Shown here: positions 33,237 to 36,295 of the stretch, one piece after another
Layout of the letters: the number at the start of each line of letters is the position of its first letter
Numbering within the stretch: position 1 is the stretch's first letter
DNA from: Oscillospiraceae bacterium
Lineage (GTDB): Bacteria; Bacillota; Clostridia; Oscillospirales; Oscillospiraceae
Direction of reading: 5' to 3'
Assembly: GCA_031262065.1 (NCBI GenBank)
Contig: JAISIK010000044.1
Location: 1 to 36,295 of the forward strand
DNA: 36,295 nt
Program-made: the position numbers and the translations under genes
The notes under the pieces: generated by a model
The model's input: only the letters and a program-made list of their open reading frames with translations
Databases searched by the model: none
What the model was told of the DNA's origin: nothing

Positions 33237-33318
33237 AACTTGTTTGCACCTACCTTTTTTGTAGTCTCGCCCTTGAGGTGTGAGGCTTGCTCAACTTAGA
33301 CCTCTTCAATGCGGCTGA
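33237..33318 (-). promoter_or_regulatory. probable L21 ribosomal-protein leader
   Basis: The untranslated leader of about 80 nt can fold through GAGGT/ACCTC arms around a GAGCAAGCCTC segment. Position and length fit the autoregulatory L21 leader of Firmicutes, in which the protein binds its own mRNA. The structural match was judged by eye only. Confidence 0.5.
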
Positions 33319-33321
33319 ACT

Positions 33322-33350
33322 ATCATAGCATCTTCAGGTAAAATTGTCAA
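33322..33350 (-). promoter_or_regulatory. rplU operon promoter
   Basis: TTGACA (33350-33345), 17 bases, TATGAT (33327-33322) on the minus strand. Confidence 0.8.
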
Positions 33351-33357
33351 ATACTAT

Positions 33358-33386
33358 TTGACCAAATTCGATAGATTTGTTATAGT
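33358..33386 (+). promoter_or_regulatory. apbE promoter
   Basis: TTGACC (33358-33363), 17 bases, TATAGT (33381-33386). Its -35 is only 7 bases from the -35 of the divergent rplU promoter. Confidence 0.7.
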
Positions 33387-33421
33387 ATTTTCAAGAAAAA
33401 CTAAGAATTGGGGACTTATGG

Positions 33422-34408
33422 ATGAAAAAGCTCCTGCTCCTCGCGCTTGTACTTTTGCTCAGCGCCTGCGCGCAGCCAGAACCTGCGCAAAGCGACTTGT
33501 TCGCGATGGACACGATAATTAACGTAAAAATATGGGGAAACGAGGCGGAGGACGCCCTGCACGCGGTAACGCAGAAGATTAACGACAGTTCCGCCCGCTT
33601 TTCTGTAACTACCGAGGGAAGCGAGCTGTATTTGCTCAATCAGGACGGCAGCGCGGCGCTTTCAGAGGACTTTTCTTCGCTTCTGGCGCAAGCGGTCTCC
33701 TTGAGCGAACGAACAGGCGGCGCATTTGACCCCACGGTCTACCCGCTGGTCAGGCTTTGGGGCTTTACCGCGCAGGAATATCACGTACCCAACGCCTACG
33801 AACTGGAACAGACGCTGCAACTTTGCGGCTTGCAGAAACTGCATTTGTTCGGCGCAAACGCGACGCTGGGTGCAGGCGCAATGCTCGACCTCGGCGCAAT
33901 CGCAAAGGGCTGGACAGGTCAACATTGCGCAGAACTCTTGGAAAGCTATAATATCGACGCCGCGCTGCTTGCCCTCGGCGGCAATGTGCAAACCGTCGGG
34001 ACAAAGCCCGACGGCAGCGCGTGGGTAATCGGCATTGCCAACCCGGAAACCCCGTCGGAAGCGATTGCCACTCTTCGCTTCACCGGGTCTCGGGCGGTTG
34101 TTACCTCCGGCAGCTATCAGCGGTATTTTGAAGAAGACGGCATTGCCTACCATCACATTCTGAATCCGCAAAGCGGCTTGCCTGCGCAAAGCGGGCTTCT
34201 CAGCGTAACGGTGATTGCAGACGACGGCACGCTTGCAGACGCGCTTTCTACTGCCCTGTTTGTAATGGGCTTGGACGATGCAACTGCCTTCTGGCGGGAA
34301 TCGGACGACTTTGAGGCGGTTTTCATCACGGACAGCGGGGAGATTTTCGCAAGCGAGGGCGCGGCTTCCCTTTTGAGCGACTGCGTATTTACGGTGATTG
34401 CCCGATGA
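33422..34408 (+). CDS. apbE: FAD:protein FMN transferase (ApbE lipoprotein)
   Basis: A 328-residue lipoprotein. The signal peptide MKKLLLLALVLLLSAC ends in a lipobox with Cys16 as lipidation site, so the enzyme is anchored outside the membrane. ApbE motifs follow: MDTIINVKIWG, GGAFDPTVYPLVRLWGF, LDLGAIAKGWTGQ, LLALGGNVQTVG and HHILNPQSGLPAQSG. It moves FMN from FAD to a Thr or Ser of target proteins such as Rnf or Nqr subunits, or other extracytoplasmic flavoproteins. GGGG lies 8 bases before the ATG. The next gene overlaps by 4 bases. Confidence 0.96.
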   Translation: MKKLLLLALVLLLSACAQPEPAQSDLFAMDTIINVKIWGNEAEDALHAVTQKINDSSARFSVTTEGSELYLLNQDGSAALSEDFSSLLAQAVSLSERTGGAFDPTVYPLVRLWGFTAQEYHVPNAYELEQTLQLCGLQKLHLFGANATLGAGAMLDLGAIAKGWTGQHCAELLESYNIDAALLALGGNVQTVGTKPDGSAWVIGIANPETPSEAIATLRFTGSRAVVTSGSYQRYFEEDGIAYHHILNPQSGLPAQSGLLSVTVIADDGTLADALSTALFVMGLDDATAFWRESDDFEAVFITDSGEIFASEGAASLLSDCVFTVIAR

Positions 34409-34761
34409 AAACACGAACTTGGGTGATGCTCGTTTCCTCCTTTGCAATAATCTGCGCGGTTTTGAGCTGTCTTTTCTTTTTCGGCGGAGAATCGAAGCAA
34501 TACGCGGAAGTCTACACAGACGGCAAACGCTTGCAAACCATCGACCTCTCCGAGGACTGCGAATACCGCATTGCCTACGGCGAAGAGTATAATATCCTTA
34601 CCGTACAAGACGGGAAAATCGCGGTTACAGCGTCCTCCTGCGCGACAAAGGACTGCGTACACCGCGACTACAGCGACCACGGCGCGCCCATCGTTTGCAT
34701 TCCGAACCGCTTGCTGATTTCTTTCAGCGACGGGGGCGATATGGACGCACTTGTTGGCTGA
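34405..34761 (+). CDS. NusG domain II-containing membrane-anchored protein
   Basis: A 118-residue protein with one N-terminal hydrophobic helix (about residues 7-27) and an exported domain of the NusG_II type: an ILTVQDGKIAV strand pair, SSCATKDCVHRDY and IVCIPNRLLISF, with three cysteines at the usual family places. It overlaps apbE by 4 bases (ATGA), so both are made together. The family often accompanies ApbE and Rnf-type redox genes; the role is unknown, and I see no clear flavinylation motif in it. Confidence 0.85.
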   Translation: MKTRTWVMLVSSFAIICAVLSCLFFFGGESKQYAEVYTDGKRLQTIDLSEDCEYRIAYGEEYNILTVQDGKIAVTASSCATKDCVHRDYSDHGAPIVCIPNRLLISFSDGGDMDALVG

Positions 34762-34770
34762 GCGAATAAA

Positions 34771-34808
34771 AAAACGCCGACCGATAACAAATACTCGGTC
34801 GGCGTTTT
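34771..34808. terminator. bidirectional terminator between converging genes
   Basis: A perfect 14-bp stem (34771-34784 and 34795-34808) with A-run and T-run ends and a 10-base loop; it serves the apbE pair on the plus strand and the CBS gene on the minus strand. Confidence 0.9.
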
Positions 34809-34812
34809 CTGC

Positions 34813-35241
34813 TTACAGGCGCTTCATATTCATGGAAATCTCTGCAAGGGCGTCGGCTGCCTCTGTGGAGTAATCCGGGCGTTTGGCAAAATCGCCGAGG
34901 GAAACCATGCCGATAATTTTCCCGTTGTCCTCTACCGGCAGGCGGCGAATTTGCTCGCGCGCCATCAAGTCGGTTGCGGCCTGCGCCTTCTCCTTCGGGG
35001 AGATGCTTACCACGCGGCGGGTCATAATATCCGAAACCTTCACATTGTAGGGGTCTTCATCCGTCGCGACACAGCGCAAAACAATGTCGCGGTCTGTCAG
35101 CATGCCGCGCAGTTTCCCGTCCGAGGTGCATACGGGCAGTGCGCCGACATTGTGCCGCGCCAGAAGACGCGCAGCCACCGCAGCGCTCTCGCCCGGCGCG
35201 ACGGAAACCACCTTGCTCGACATCACATCTTTTACTTTCAT
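34813..35241 (-). CDS. CBS-domain pair protein
   Basis: A 142-residue protein made only of two CBS domains (about 1-60: VKDVMSSKVVSVAP, ALPVCTSDGKLRGMLTDRDI; about 65-130: DIMTRRVVSISP, RLPVEDNGKIIGMVSLGD). Stand-alone CBS pairs bind adenosine nucleotides and act as sensors; the partner is not known. GGAGG stands before the ATG. A terminator separates it from the oxidoreductase gene upstream. Confidence 0.93.
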   Translation of the reverse strand: MKVKDVMSSKVVSVAPGESAAVAARLLARHNVGALPVCTSDGKLRGMLTDRDIVLRCVATDEDPYNVKVSDIMTRRVVSISPKEKAQAATDLMAREQIRRLPVEDNGKIIGMVSLGDFAKRPDYSTEAADALAEISMNMKRL

Positions 35242-35255
35242 AGCATTTCCTCCAT

Positions 35256-35290
35256 AAAAAGCGCCTGATGCGACATTGCCGCATCAGGCG
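35256..35290 (-). terminator. terminator after the GltA-type gene
   Basis: An 11-bp perfect stem (35262-35272 and 35280-35290) followed on the minus strand by GCTTTTT. It lies 51 bases beyond the oxidoreductase stop. Confidence 0.8.
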
Positions 35291-35341
35291 TTAGTCTATG
35301 GATAGTATGGGAGAGTTTTCAAAGGTTTATACAGTTTCTTC

Positions 35342-36295
35342 CTATTTGCGCAGCCGCTCGTCAATGGCGGCAGCAGCGTTTTTGCCCGCGCCCATGGCAA
35401 GAATGACCGTTGCCGCGCCTGTGACTGCGTCGCCGCCTGCATAGACTGCGTCGCGGCTTGTCATCATCGTCTCTTCGTTGACAATGAGTCCGCCCCATTT
35501 GGTCGTTTCCAGACCGGGGGTTGTGGAGGAAATCAGCGGGTTCGGCGAAGTGCCGAGCGACATGATAACCGTATCCACTTTCAACTCAAATTCGCTGTTG
35601 GGGATTGCAATCGGGCGGCGTCTGCCGGAGGCGTCGGGCTCGCCGAGCTCCATGCGGATGCATTCCATCGCGCCGACTGCGCCGTTGCCGTCGTCAAGAA
35701 TCCGCGTGGGATTGCACAGCACGCAAAGCTCGATGCCCTCTTCTTTCGCGTGGTGCAGTTCTTCCAAACGGGCGGGCATTTCCGCCTCGCTGCGGCGGTA
35801 AACAATATATACATGCTCCGCGCCGAGGCGCTTGGCGCAGCGCGCTGCGTCCATAGCGACGTTACCGCCGCCGACAACAGCCACCGCTTTCGATTCGACA
35901 ACAGGCGTGTCGCTGTTGTCGGTAAATGCCTTCATGAGGTTAATCCGCGTGAGATACTCATTGGCGGACATAACGCCTCTGAGCGCCTCGCCCTCAATGT
36001 TCATAAACATCGGAAGTCCCGCGCCCGAGCCGACGAAGACTGCCTGGAAGCCCATCTCAAACAAGTCGTCGATGGAGAGCACTCTGCCGATAACCATATT
36101 GGTCATGACGGTAACGCCCATTGCTTCGAGCTTTTTGACTTCGTTGGCAACAATCGCCTTCGGCAGACGAAATTCCGGGATGCCGTAAACCAACACGCCG
36201 CCTGCGGTGTGCAGCGCCTCGAAAATCGTAACCTCGTAGCCCTTCTGCGCAAGCTCGCTGGCGCAGGTGAGTCCCGCAGGACCCGAGCCGACGAC
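35342..36295 (-). CDS. FAD-dependent NAD(P)H oxidoreductase, GltA/NfnB/SudA family (5' partial)
   Basis: The last 318 residues of a flavoprotein; the frame is open to the window edge. It starts in VVGSGPAGL, the FAD-binding glycine loop, then has YGIPEFRLP, a second dinucleotide loop AVVGGGNVAMDAARCA for NADPH, and AGGDAVTGAATVILAMGAGKNAA, which closes the FAD site. This is the pattern of the small-subunit-like glutamate synthase homologue (GltA, about 460 residues) and of NfnB. The N-terminal iron-sulfur region that would help separate them is outside the window, as is any partner gene (ferredoxin-NADP reductase subunit). Confidence 0.9.
   Translation of the reverse strand, partial: VVGSGPAGLTCASELAQKGYEVTIFEALHTAGGVLVYGIPEFRLPKAIVANEVKKLEAMGVTVMTNMVIGRVLSIDDLFEMGFQAVFVGSGAGLPMFMNIEGEALRGVMSANEYLTRINLMKAFTDNSDTPVVESKAVAVVGGGNVAMDAARCAKRLGAEHVYIVYRRSEAEMPARLEELHHAKEEGIELCVLCNPTRILDDGNGAVGAMECIRMELGEPDASGRRRPIAIPNSEFELKVDTVIMSLGTSPNPLISSTTPGLETTKWGGLIVNEETMMTSRDAVYAGGDAVTGAATVILAMGAGKNAAAAIDERLRK

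Overview
The window looks like a chromosome segment of a spore-forming Clostridia member, probably Oscillospiraceae/Ruminococcaceae (inference). The basis is a CwlD-type germination amidase, a collagen-like spore-surface-type protein, the dxs-tlyA-nadK-argR-recN block, a T-box-controlled tyrS, the Firmicute rplU-prp-rpmA-obgE operon with a Prp-cleaved L27, and GC-rich coding with strong GGAGG ribosome binding sites.

Layout. 1-855: end of a collagen-like gene, then three hairpins. 1300-3460: an AT-rich insert with its own promoter and terminator, holding two genes, a guanylate-kinase-like P-loop protein and a TIR-domain protein with a separate C-terminal domain. This is the best candidate in the window for an undescribed (defence-like) system. 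3600-9508: a five-gene polyamine operon (speD, speA, speE, carboxynorspermidine dehydrogenase, nspC) behind a long leader that ends in an intrinsic terminator; both known spermidine routes are encoded together. 9549-13426: cwlD, radA and a fused ATP-grasp/CofE-like protein. 13506-16444: a DUF2975 membrane protein, a tyrosine recombinase, and about 1.4 kb without convincing genes that contains a decayed three-repeat CRISPR array of type I-C appearance with no cas genes.

16445-27087: nadE and pfkA (divergent), then a leftward block: a membrane protein, dxs, tlyA, nadK, argR, recN, then tyrS (own promoter and tyrosine T-box) and an AlkZ-like winged-helix protein. 27103-27914 carries no gene I can support. 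27949-30426: a zinc-type efflux operon (ArsR/SmtB repressor, free-standing HMA protein, P1B ATPase) with a consensus promoter and a palindromic operator. 30427-30903 is intergenic with several hairpins. 30940-33350: rplU-prp-rpmA-obgE with a ribosomal-protein leader. 33358-34761: apbE plus a NusG-domain-II protein, transcribed divergently from rplU. 34813-36295: a CBS-pair protein and the C-terminal part of a GltA/NfnB-type oxidoreductase that runs off the window.

All calls come from reading translations, motifs and start-site context by eye; no database search was possible.
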